Source of the DNA: Ampullaceana balthica
Lineage: Eukaryota; Mollusca; Gastropoda; Lymnaeidae
Assembly: GCA_944989445.1 (NCBI GenBank)
Contig: CALYLW010000041.1
Coordinates: 568,001 to 632,000, forward strand
Direction: 5' to 3'
Length of the DNA stretch: 64,000 nt
Shown: positions 24,151 through 33,462 of the stretch, piece after piece
Position numbering within the stretch: position 1 is the stretch's first letter
How the letters are laid out: each line of letters begins with the position of its first letter
Translations under genes and position numbers: made by a program
The notes under the pieces: model-generated
The model's database searches: none
Told to the model about the DNA's origin: nothing
Seen by the model: only the letters and a program-made list of their open reading frames with translations

Positions 24151-24385
24151 AGGGATGTACCGGATTCAAAATTTTGAAATCCGGCTGGAGCTGAAGTGGG
24201 CCGGATTTATGAAACGAAATCCGGCTGGAGCTGGAATCAGATTTGTTAAAATGGCCGGATTCCGGATTTTCCGGGGCCATTATTATTATGAATATATATA
24301 TAAATTAGGGATCTACCGGCCAGCCGTATTTATGAAGTGAAATCCTGCCGGAGCCGAAGCCGGAGTCGGATTTTTAAAATTACAT
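24151..24385. repeat. nested CCGGATT-rich repeat
   Basis: 'gggatgtaccggattc' and 'gggatctaccggccagc' open two related halves, each rich in 'aaatccggctggagct'-type words. It resembles the end of a separate small DNA element inserted in the PIF-like element. Exact ends are not determined. Confidence 0.5.
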
Positions 24386-24487
24386 AATAAAAAGGAAACA
24401 AAACAATTTGACTAAAAAAAAAGACTAGAGTGACAAATTATGTGACCAACTCTTGTGCTATATTTAATCTGTTTATTATGGTCCTAT

Positions 24488-25250
24488 GAATTATATTTCA
24501 TTCAAAAATATTCCCTGGACATCATCTGTGTTCATCCATAGTTTCGACTGACATCCATCTTTCACAATCATCGTTTCCTGGAAGGATAATTGCAGACAGA
24601 TCAACTCGTCCTCATCTAGCCACTCAACAGCCTCTGTATGTGCATTTTCTCCACTGGCAATAACTGCCATGGGTTCTCTTTGACTTCTAGAAGTGATTCT
24701 CAAAGGACGGAGGCGTTTTATCTGAGTTAATTCTTGAACAGTTTGGGTGGGCACATTCTCCTGAGCCCGAGCTCTGTGTTGTCCTGTATGTTTCTTCAAC
24801 ATTGTTTGTGAGGCAAAATATGAGTGACATACTTTGCAAAGTCGATCAAATAAGCTGGTAATCATATGGTTGTACTTTGAAAGCTCCTGTTGATCTTGGC
24901 ATAATTTCATCAAATTTGAGAATTTGTGCTACAAACAAGGAAAGAAATTTATGAGAATCTGCATCTGCTTTTTCTTAAGCTTTGAGTCCATCATTTGTTT
25001 GGTTGATTGGGATTGGAGGAGGGAAGAATCTTTAAGGTAAAACGATAAAATATGAGCTTCGTGATTTGTCGCAACATTTCATGTCCTGATATTTAATAAC
25101 AATTTGAGTGAAATATTGGCTGGTGCGAACATGATTGTCAAACCATTCCTGATCCTTCGATATCAGTCCTGCTGTATCCAATTCAGATTTATGAACAACA
25201 CATTCAGGAGATACACATTTCAATGCTATTTTGACATAAAACTAATTCTA
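24488..25250 (-). pseudogene. zinc-finger-type gene fragment inside the PIF-like element
   Basis: The downstream exon (24491-24932) begins after a good acceptor, 'ttctttccttgtttgtag', and reads HKFSNLMKLCQDQQEL onward. It contains one C2H2 finger (C-x2-C-x12-H-x3-H, 'CKVCHSYFASQTMLKKH'), an acidic EWLDEDEL segment and a stop followed within about 20 bp by AATAAA. The upstream exon (about 25032-25240) contains 'CVSPEC', 'EWFDNHVRTSQYFTQIV' and 'CCDKSRSSYF'. It is broken by a TAA stop at about 25032, after which the frame would continue toward NQTNDGLKA before the intron. The EW-x3-HVR-x-SQYF block looks like a conserved invertebrate family of unknown function (from memory; not checked). It is probably captured or co-mobilised and no longer functional. 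Confidence 0.65.
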
Positions 25251-25499
25251 ATGTTTCACAAAATTGTTGAAAATTATTTTTAAAGCTATTTAAATTCTAC
25301 TAAAAAAAATATAAATAAATTAGAAACAAAATACTAAAAATAATAAATGTGCGACATCACACATGGCAAGACCCCCACTCCCCCCTGTAAAAAAGTGTCA
25401 CACTTTCTTAGACCCCCTCCCCTTCCCCCTCGGAGCGTGACGTACTTTATGGACGGCCCCCTACAGAAATAATTTCCTTAGTTCATATTTTAGTTATTT

Positions 25500-25571
25500 A
25501 GTCTTGTCTTAACTTACCTTAACTTATCTTATCTGATCCTATCGTATCTTACGATCTTCTACTCTTTACCA
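25500..25571 (-). repeat. LINE/SINE-type 3' tail remnant
   Basis: On the minus strand, 'gtagaagatcgtaagat' is followed by a degenerate (GATAA)n run, 'gataagataagttaaggtaa'. This resembles the tail shared by the LINE at 29.4 kb and the SINE at 33.1 kb. Confidence 0.6.
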
Positions 25572-25771
25572 ACAGTACAATTCATCGCTGACCAGGAACT
25601 TCCAGTAAATTCAACAATGCATTTTTTTTGGATGAGCCCCAATGACGATGTAATGTTGATGATTTTGATATAATGTTGACTCTCAGAGCGAGGTTGGTTA
25701 AAACGTTGAATAGAATTTTTACATATTTTAATCCGCTTCCAAGATTCCTTTCCGATATATATATATATATA

Positions 25772-25960
25772 ACCCCCTTTCCAGTCCATGACGGACTATG
25801 GGGCATGTGAAGTAGCGTTCACAAGTTTTATTTAGCCACCACTAATGAGCAAGGGAGTGTGTGGCTAGCACAATGCCCGGGGCCTTGCCAGCACCGATAA
25901 TAGAACCCATGACTCTCTTCTGCTTTTGCTTTACGCTCTTGCCAGCCAAAGGCGATGATA
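25772..25960 (-). mobile_element. tRNA-type SINE, copy 3 (minus strand, degraded head)
   Basis: On the minus strand it shares the body of the 57.3-kb SINE: 'gggcattgtgctagccacac', 'aaacttgtgaacgct' and 'ttcacatgccccatag'. The B-box region is degraded (catgggttctatta). An AT microsatellite follows the 3' side (25755-25770). Confidence 0.75.
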
Positions 25961-26497
25961 GTTTATCTATTTGTTTTTTTTTAAAGTTTGTATAGCATTA
26001 AATAGATATGTTTTTAGTCCAAATTAAAATTATTCTACTAAGTGAATTGATAAAAGTGACTACTAGACAAACTTGATGCACATCTTTGTAGGAGTTACGG
26101 AAGTGAAACCTTGTCCAATACCACACCGTGGTCGTGATATGCTGGAACCTTCTTCATTCTCGGGCCCTGAAGAGTACCAGAAACACAAAAATCTCACATT
26201 TCAAATCTCAAATGACCAGTTTTTAAATATTCCAAGTTAAGAAATTTAATTTTGAAAGAAGAAAAACAAAAAGGACAATAAAAGATTGCACTAATTTTGT
26301 TTACCTCAGCCATATTTGCAGGCAGGCGGTTGGTCAAGTTAGTCACGCGACTTGATACCTCGACTCCTGCCTCACCCACGTCCAACAATTGAGTGTCTTT
26401 CACTCAAAGCGATACTACTGTCTACTTCTTGTAATTATAACAGAATTTCATTTGATGTTTGGGAAATAATTTCCTCACAGTTAAGAAGTTATGTGTT
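25961..26497. other. unassigned sequence
   Basis: No gene, repeat or domain recognised. Confidence 0.45.
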
Positions 26498-27106
26498 TTT
26501 TGGCTATAGGTTTGCCCATTTGTGGATATACACGTGAAGAGGTTTGCTATAGGTTTGCCCATTTGTGGATATACACATGAAGAGGTTGGCTATAGGTTTG
26601 CCCATTTGTGGATATACACATGAAGAGGTTTGCTATAGGTTTGCCTATTTGTGGATATACACGTGAAGAGGTTGGCTATAGGCTTGCCCATTTGTGGATA
26701 TACACGTGAAGAGGTTTGCTATAGGTTTGCCTATTTGTGGATATACACGTGAAGAGGTTTGCTATAGGTTTGCCCATTTGTGGATGTACACATGAAGAGG
26801 TTGGCTATAGGTTTGCCCATTTGTGGATATACACATGAAGAGGTTTGCTATAGGTTTGCCTATTTGTGGATATACACATGAAGAGGTTGGCTATAGGTTT
26901 GCCCATTGTGGATATACACGTGAAGAGGTTGGCTATAGGCTTGCCCATTTGTGGATATACACGTGAAGAGGTTTGCTATAGGTTTGCCTATTTGTGGATA
27001 TACACGTGAAGAGGTTGGCTATAGGTTTGCCCATTGTGGATATACACGTGAAGAGGTTGGCTATAGGTTTGCCCATTGTGGATATACACGTGAAGAGGTT
27101 GGATAT
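26498..27106. repeat. 43-bp tandem array, about 14 copies
   Basis: The unit contains 'ggctataggtttgcccattt' and 'gtggatatacacgtgaagag'. Copies alternate between ggttggct and ggtttgct and between cacgtg and cacatg. The last units are 42 bp because one T is lost (cccattgtgg). Confidence 0.95.
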
Positions 27107-27465
27107 AGTATTTACTTTTTCGAGAAGATACTATTATTGAGTTTTGTTTTAATGAAACCCTCGTGTGTCTCACGTCTATACATTGTTCCCACAAATTTTA
27201 AACTGTTTCATATCTTGAGTATTTATTGTTTACCCACTTCTACTATTGAAATTTAAAATTTAAAAAACAACAACTTTGGTTAGGATATAAGAGCCTGAAA
27301 AGATAAATGCAACAAATCAACGAAAAATATGTCTCTGCTTAATGTCTTCTTGGACAACGCACAGCAGATAAGTTTTACCATATGTTCGTTCTTTTGTTTG
27401 CTAATCATTTGTTCGCCGAGGAAGGCCTTTTGCAGATAAGTTGGTTGTTTAGCCTGATTACAATG
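27107..27465. other. unassigned sequence
   Basis: No recognised feature. It ends where LINE homology begins. Confidence 0.45.
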
Positions 27466-27468
27466 AAC

Positions 27469-28010
27469 TGTCCCCAATCCTTGTAGTTCTCTTTCAAGCC
27501 TCTCTAAACCAGGGTAAAGTGCCCCAGGATTGGAAATTAGCTAACGTAACTCCACTCTTTAAGAAAGGGGATAAATCAGACCCTGGTAATTACAGGCCTG
27601 TATCACTTACTAGTATCACCTGTAAATTACTAGAACACATAATATATAGTAGAATAGTTAACCACCTTGACAAATATAATGCCCTATGCCCACATCAACA
27701 CGGCTTTAGAAAAAACAGATCATGTGAAACACAATTAATAGGTTTAATAGATGAACTATCAAAAGGCTTAGACAAAAATGATCAAATAGATACAATATTA
27801 CTAGACTTCTCAAAAGCATTTGACAAAGTTCACCACCTTAGTTTACTTAAAAAACTTAACTACTTTGGAATCTCAGGTTCCTTACATCACTGGATCCAAG
27901 ACTTCCTTTTGGGCAGGGAGCAAACTGTAATATTTAATGGATCTAAATCTGCACCAATAAAGGTTAACTCAGGAGTTCCACAAGGAACTGTGCTAGGTCC
28001 CTTACTCTTT
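27469..28010 (+). pseudogene. LINE reverse transcriptase, N-terminal part of the surviving ORF
   Basis: The frame reads PILVVLFQASLNQGKVPQDW and continues through the RT fingers and palm. Motifs seen are 'LFKKGDKSDPGNYRPVSLTS', 'HGFRKNRSCETQ', motif A 'LLDFSKAFDKVHH' (about 27801-27840, with the first catalytic Asp) and motif B 'SGVPQGTVLGPLLF' just before the break. The frame is open from the truncated 5' edge to the insertion point at about 28010. This enzyme copies LINE RNA into DNA at the target site, but this copy cannot because the ORF is truncated and disrupted. Confidence 0.93.
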
Positions 28011-28521
28011 TTAAATCCTTTATATTAACTCGTGGTGTCTGCGGCCGACCGACCGACCGACCTTGCTTGCTTGCTTGCTTGTCGCCAAAACTTTTTATCG
28101 ATTTTTAACCCACTTGCTCGCAAGATAGCGAGCTGAAATTTTGCAGGCAGTTTCGTACCGATGATAAAAACAATGTGTCAAAATTTAAGATCGATCGCAT
28201 GTACCGTAATTAAATTATTGATTTTTTAGATTATTTTATTTATTCCTATGTATCATGCTATTTTTTGAGATAGAGCGTCGCGGTGCGTATTATATTGAAC
28301 AACCTTTCTGTCGCGCAATAAGGTGCGTATTTTATTGACAGCTCTTTTTATAAACATATTCCTGATCGGTGCGCATTATATTAAACATGTTTTACGACAC
28401 AACTGCAATTTTGTATTTCTGGATGGTCTGGCGCTGCGTATTATAATGAACATTCTTTTAAATTCTTCTCGTACATAAAGGATTTATAGTCAAAAACTTG
28501 GTTTTTTACGGGTTTTTCTTA
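28011..28521 (+). mobile_element. Helentron-like element, copy 2, inserted in the LINE
   Basis: It starts 'ttaaatcctttatattaact' and ends '...ggatttatagtcaaaaactt' plus about 25 bp. It is collinear with copies 1 and 3. The host ORF reads correctly (GPLLF-LIYINDLP) if this segment is removed, so the junction is known almost to the base. Only TT is shared at the two edges, which fits insertion between two Ts without a real target duplication. The (CCGA)n and (CTTG)n runs at 28045-28082 are internal. Confidence 0.85.
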
Positions 28522-29379
28522 TTAATTTATATAAATGATTTACCCAACAACATCTCAACAGCTACAAAAGTTAGGTTATTTGCTGATGATTGTATAATCT
28601 ATAGAACAATTAAATCAGAACAAGACAGCAAAATTTTACAAAAAGACTTAGATGAATTGATAAAATGGGAAACTAACTGGAGTATGTCTTTCCACCGAGA
28701 AAAGTGTCAACTGTTAAGAGTAACAAAGAAAAAGAAACAAATAAATTCAAAATATTACATTCATGGAAAAGAACTGACCCAAACTAAAGATGCAAAATAC
28801 TTAGGAGTCTTAATAAATGAGAAACTATCATGGAATCCCCATGTCAATGAAGTTATTAAAAAATCAAACAAAACCTTAGGCTTTATAAAAAGAAACTTTA
28901 ACAAATGTAATAGAGATATAAAACTAAAATGCTACCTCACTTTGGTGAGACCTGTACTAGAATATGCATCTTCTGTATGGGACCCATCCACCAAAGAAAA
29001 CATTGATAAACTAGAACAAATTCAAAAAAGAGCTGCCAGATTCATCACTGGAGAATATTCAAAACTGACAAGAATAACACCATTAGTTAAATCATTAAAC
29101 CTTGAAACACTAGAGGATAGAAGAACCAAAAGCAAAGTAGTAATAATACATAAAGCAATTAATTCTAATTTAGAAATACAACACAAAGATAACTTAATAC
29201 AACCCTCAGATAGACATAAGGTTAAAAACACCTTCCTTATTCCGTATGCAAGAACAAACACATACAAGTTTTCCTTCTTCCCGTCCGGAATTCGGGCGTG
29301 TAATGGGTTGCCTGAAGAATCCAGGAAAACCAACACTTTATCAGCATTTAAATCTCTAATAAAAATGCAGGACTAAACA
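28522..29379 (+). pseudogene. LINE reverse transcriptase, C-terminal part
   Basis: Continues the interrupted ORF with 'LIYINDLP' and the FADD catalytic box (about 28578-28589). Next come the thumb region, 'YLGVLINEKLSWNPHV', 'VRPVLEYASSVWDPSTKENI' and the C-terminal 'FFPSGIRACNGLPEESRKTN' segment, ending in a stop. The second copy at 5.8 kb has Trp where this one has Cys in 'IRA(C/W)NGLP', so the Cys is probably a mutation here. The frame is otherwise uninterrupted to the natural stop. Confidence 0.93.
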
Positions 29380-29457
29380 CAAACTATAGATAAGCGTAGG
29401 ACGCAATAATCTTCTGTATAGAAGGAGCGTCTGTAAACTGATAAGATAAGATACAGT

Positions 29458-29727
29458 CACACCCCACTTTATTACAATTTAAATGAACTGATGTCAATAT
29501 ATAGCCCCCCCCCCTCCCCATGAAATATAGCAGCATCTTATTGAAATTAAAACCACACATCTCTTTTGTTTTATAAATATTTCACTAAGAAATAGGAATA
29601 GAATCAAACACATTTATATATAACCCCTTTCAACATCAGAAAGGTAAGGTAATTCTAATTCACAGATTCGAATTATATGCTGGCAATAAATGACAGTGTT
29701 CGCACAATTCCAACACGAGTAAATGTA
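29458..29727. other. short unassigned spacer
   Basis: AT-rich with one C-run. No feature. Confidence 0.5.
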
Positions 29728-29735
29728 CTCTAGAC

Positions 29736-29921
29736 CAGTGCTTCTCAAACTTTTTAGTATGGCGAACCGGCAGGAATTTTCTCCATTGCACAAGGGACGG
29801 GCGCACTATTTTTCCTGCACTGACAATTTTTTTCTATCCTATTTTGAGAACTTCTGCGGACCGGCGGCGGATGGCCCACGGACCGACACCGGTCCGCGGA
29901 CAACCACTTTGAGAAGCTCTG
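29736..29921 (-). mobile_element. non-autonomous hAT (family 'CAGTGCTTCTC'), copy 2
   Basis: Ends 'cagtgcttctcaaa' and 'tttgagaagctctg'. The perfect 8-bp flank 'ctctagac' lies at 29728-29735 and 29922-29929. It is in the reverse orientation to the copies at 2793 and 54097. Confidence 0.92.
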
Positions 29922-29929
29922 CTCTAGAC

Positions 29930-30690
29930 CAGTGCTTCTCAAACTTTTTAGTATGGCGGACCGGAAGGAATTTTTTCCATTGCACCAGGGACCGGTGCAC
30001 TATTTCCCCCGCATTGACAATTTTTTTAAATCCCTTATATTAACTTCACCGGCGTCTCTCTCTCTCTGTCTGTCTCTCTCTCTGTCTCTCTCTCATCATC
30101 TCATGGGCTCGGCGGGCGGAAAAACAAAAGTCGAAAATGACCCACTTCCAATGATCCGATCGAACTGAAATTTGGCACACGGACCCGTCTTACCTAACAA
30201 TGCATCGTATCAAAATTTCAGATCGATCGAACGTACCGTAATTAAATTAATGCATTTTTAGTTTATCCTTATATGAGGTATGTAATTTTAATTCACGATT
30301 TGTTATTGTTTTTTTGCCACGTGAAAGTTTGAGCATTGAGGCGACCCAACGAAACGACGGTGCGCTTTTGTTTACATTTTACGTGTCACTCTGAGCTCGG
30401 TCAAGCGAATCGGTGACCAGACTTTTCCCCTCTCCCCCCCACCCACCCCTCCCCCCCCCCACTAGGGTTATGATGCAAAGTTGAGTTAAGACAGATTCAG
30501 TCTGTAAATGTTTGAATATAATCAATACTTTTAGTTATGTCTCATCTATAAGGGATTTATAGTCAAAAACTTTGTTTTTACGGGGTTGTTTAATTCTGTA
30601 CTATTTTGATAATTTCTGGGGACCGGCGGCGGATGGCCCACCGCCCACGGACCGTTGCCGGTCCGTGGACCACCACTTTGAAAAGCACTG
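29930..30690 (-). mobile_element. non-autonomous hAT (family 'CAGTGCTTCTC'), copy 3, interrupted
   Basis: It begins directly after the shared 'ctctagac' and ends 'tttgaaaagcactg', followed by 'ctctagaa' (30691-30698). It has the same orientation as its neighbour. About 560 bp of Helentron-like DNA (30028-30590) interrupt it. Without that insert it is about 198 bp. Confidence 0.9.
30028..30590 (+). mobile_element. Helentron-like element, copy 3 (divergent subfamily), inserted in hAT
   Basis: It starts 'aaatcccttatattaact' after a T-run and ends '...agggatttatagtcaaaaac' plus 'tttgtttttacgggg'. It shares the ends and 'atcaaaatttcagatcgatc' with copies 1 and 2. It has its own left interior, a (CT)n/(CTGT)n run and 'gaactgaaatttggcacacg', so it represents a different subfamily. 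Confidence 0.8.
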
Positions 30691-30748
30691 CTCTAGAACC
30701 TATCACAATCGTTAACCGAGTTGCCACAGCACCTTTGTTTCAAGAATA

Positions 30749-31163
30749 TATACTATTCTATATAAATAAACCACGCGTCACCAGCACGGTGGTATCCATC
30801 TATACTATTCTATATAAATAAACCACGCGTCACCAGCACGGTGGTATCCATCTATACTATTCTATATAAATAAACCACGCGTCACCAGCACGGTGGTATC
30901 CATCTATACTATTCTATATAAATAAACCACGCGTCACCAGCACGGTGGTATCCATCTACACTATTCTATATAAATAAACCACGCATCACCAGCACGGTGG
31001 TATCCATCCATACTATTCTATATAAATAAACCACGCGTCACCAGCACGGTGGTATCCATCTATACTATTCTATATAAATAAACCACGCGTCACCAGCACG
31101 GTGGTATCCATCCATACTATTCTATATAAATAAACCACGCATCACCAGCACGATGGTATCCAT
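30749..31163. repeat. 52-bp tandem array, 8 copies
   Basis: The unit contains 'tatactattctatataaata' and 'aaccacgcgtcaccagcacg' plus 'gtggtatccatc'. Period 52 is exact across the array, with only a few point differences (cgcgtc/cgcatc, tatact/catact). Confidence 0.97.
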
Positions 31164-31649
31164 GTTAAACAGATGGCCATTGTATGTGTTCTCTTATAGG
31201 CTTCAATTATTATTCATGTAACTCAATTAACAAGAATAACATGGGATTCAAAGATATTTCAAATATTTTTTATTTTTTTTAAATAGATGAAAAGGAATCG
31301 GTTGCTTGCATTACATGTGTAAATGGGTGTATACGTGGTATCATTAGCGGTACATAGAAAACCTAGAACTTCAGCACAAGGAAATGTTGACGGTAGCAAC
31401 AGTAAACAAATATTTCAACCCAACTTTTAACATCAGTTATTTCCGGATCACATGAGTAATTTAACATTGTTCCGTCTAATTTTTCACAAGGTGAGATCCA
31501 CTGAATTCGTTCGAAGATTTTATTGGTTATAACTTGTCAGCCTTACCTGCCCCGTTAATAACAAGTACTCCCCATCACAAATCAGTTTCCTCAACACTTC
31601 TATATCTAGTATTTGTACACACCCTCCGTCTACAGTTAAAATAGTATGA
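31164..31649. other. unassigned spacer
   Basis: AT-rich unique sequence, no gene seen. Confidence 0.5.
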
Positions 31650-32741
31650 CCCTTTATTGCAGCAGTTTTATGTTAATAATGGACGACCCTTTATGGCAGC
31701 AGTTTTATGCTAATAATGGACGACCCTTTATGGCAGCAGTTTTATGCTAATTATTGACGACCCTTTATGGCAGCAGTTTTATGCTAAATATTGACGACCC
31801 TTTATTGCAGCAGTTTTATGTTAATTATTGACGACCCTTTATGGCAGCAGTTTTATGTTAATAATGGACGACCCTTTATGGCAGCAGTTTTATGTTAATA
31901 ATGGACGACCCTTTATGGCAGCAGTTTTATGCTAATAATGGACGACCCTTTATGGCAGCAGTTTTATGCTAATTATTGACGACCCTTTATGGCAGCAGTT
32001 TTGTGTTAATTATTGACGACCCTTTATGGCAGCAGTTTTGTGTTAATTATTGACGACCCTTTATGGCAGCAGTTTTGTGTTAATTATTGACGACCCTTTA
32101 TTGCAGCAGTTTTGTGTTAAATATTGATGACCCTTTATGGCTGCAGTTTTATGTTAAATATTGTTGACCCTTTATGGCAGCAGTTTTGTGTTAAATATTG
32201 TTGACCCTTTATGGCAGCAGTTTTGTGTTAAATATTGTTGACCCTTTATGGCTGCAGTTTTATGTTAAATATTGATGACCCTTTATGGCAGCAGTTTTGT
32301 GTTAAATATTGTTGACCCTTTATGGCAGCAGTTTTGTGTTAAATATTGTTGACCCTTTATGGCTGCAGTTTTATGTTAAATATTGATGACCCTTTATGGC
32401 AGCAGTTTTGTGTTAAATATTGTTGACCCTTTATGGCAGCAGTTTTGTGTTAAATATTGTTGACCCTTTATGGCAGTAGTTTTGTGTTAAATATTGATGA
32501 CCCTTTATGGCAGCAGTTTTGTGTTAAATATTGTTGACCCTTTATGGCAGCAGTTTTGTGTTAATTATTGACGACCCTTTATGGCAGCAGTTTTATGTTA
32601 AATATTGATGACCCTTTATGGCAGCAGTTTTGTGTTAATTATTGACGACCCTTTATGGCAGCAGTTTTATGTTAAATATTGATGACCCTTTATGGCAGCA
32701 GTTTTATGTTAAATATTGATGACCCTTTATGGCAGCAGTTT
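31650..32741. repeat. 37-bp tandem array, about 29 copies
   Basis: Unit 'gaccctttatggcagcagtt' plus 'ttatgttaataatggac'. Clear block structure along the array: 'taataatggac' units on the left, 'taattattgac' in the middle, 'taaatattgttgac' and 'taaatattgatgac' on the right. This indicates local expansions of neighbouring units. Confidence 0.97.
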
Positions 32742-32887
32742 TTCACTCAGTGACACGGGAACAGCTGCTGGTAAATTGATATTTTAAAATCCTATCAATT
32801 GTGTATAAAATGATTCCTACATTCATTTGAATCATAACTTCTATTTGGCTTTTAAGAGTTTTCTTTATGAGTTATCATATAATGTCG

Positions 32888-33162
32888 ACGCAGTGGTCGA
32901 GTGGCATCGCGCTCGACTGGCGTAGCGATGGTCACGGGTTCGAATCCATGTGAAGGCAAGGATTTGTTCACGGGGCCTAGGGCATCCCCGAGTCACCCAG
33001 CTCCGAATGGGTACCTAACTCTAGTTAGGCGGCTGGGTAATGCGTGGAACCCACAAAGCCGTGGCCTGTGAACGCTACATCACTTGCCAACCGATCATCT
33101 GTTATCGTCTGTGGACGCAATTATCTTCTGCATAGAAGGAGCGTCTGTATAGATAAGATAAG
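32888..33162 (+). mobile_element. tRNA-headed SINE with LINE-type tail, copy 1
   Basis: The RNA polymerase III promoter is visible: box A 'tggtcgagtgg' (32894-32904) and box B 'ggttcgaatcc' (32937-32947), in a Ser/Leu-like tRNA head. The central body contains 'cacccagctccgaatgggta'. The last 60 bp or so match the 3' end of the LINE at 29.4 kb ('cttctgcatagaaggagcgt' versus 'cttctgtatagaaggagcgt'), ending (GATAA)n. The target duplication 'ataatgtcg' is at 32879-32887 and 33163-33171. Confidence 0.93.
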
Positions 33163-33171
33163 ATAATGTCG

Positions 33172-33462
33172 GAAATCTATTAATAGATATTCCGAGGTTA
33201 TTCTGTTGCACCAATTTCATTCAGATATTAATCAAATGTGAGAACTTATCTCAATAATTTTTTTAAAATTTTTTTACGTCAGTTCATCTAACCTGGCCAA
33301 GACAAAAGCCAGTTTACAACTTTATTGGTAAAAAAATAATTCTAAAATATAATGGCATTTCCCAAGGACACATGACGCTTTCCGGATCTGAGAAATGACA
33401 ACCCCTTATAAGAGAACTCCAGTGCAAGTTTGAACTAAGACCGTCCTTGTTTATTAAACACT
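33172..33462. other. short unassigned spacer
   Basis: AT-rich, no feature. Confidence 0.5.

Larger units (their letters stand above)
23955..25460 (-). mobile_element. PIF/Harbinger-like element carrying a gene fragment
   Basis: The termini are 'ggggccgtaaagtacgtcac' and the complement of 'ggggccgtccataaagtacg'. The left end has lost 4 bp (ccat). The element is flanked by the 3-bp duplication 'cta' (23952-23954 and 25461-25463). Long GGGGCCGTCCATAAA ends with 3-bp target duplications fit PIF/Harbinger-type elements. The element contains no recognisable transposase. It holds minus-strand exons of a zinc-finger-type gene and a nested 'agggatgtaccgg' repeat near 24151-24385. Confidence 0.75.
27466..29457 (+). 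mobile_element. CR1/jockey-superfamily LINE, 5'-truncated, interrupted
   Basis: A non-LTR retrotransposon lacking its 5' part, including any endonuclease. The reverse-transcriptase ORF runs from about 27469 to 29376 and is split by a 511-bp Helentron-like insertion. A 3' UTR of about 80 bp ends in (GATAA)n, the same tail as in the SINE at 32888. Two shorter copies lie at 3.5 and 5.8 kb on the minus strand. No target duplication was identified at the left edge. Confidence 0.93.

Noticed and set aside
32888..32960. A functional tRNA gene (good A and B boxes)
   Set aside because: It is the head of a SINE with a body, tail and target duplication. The acceptor stem does not close.
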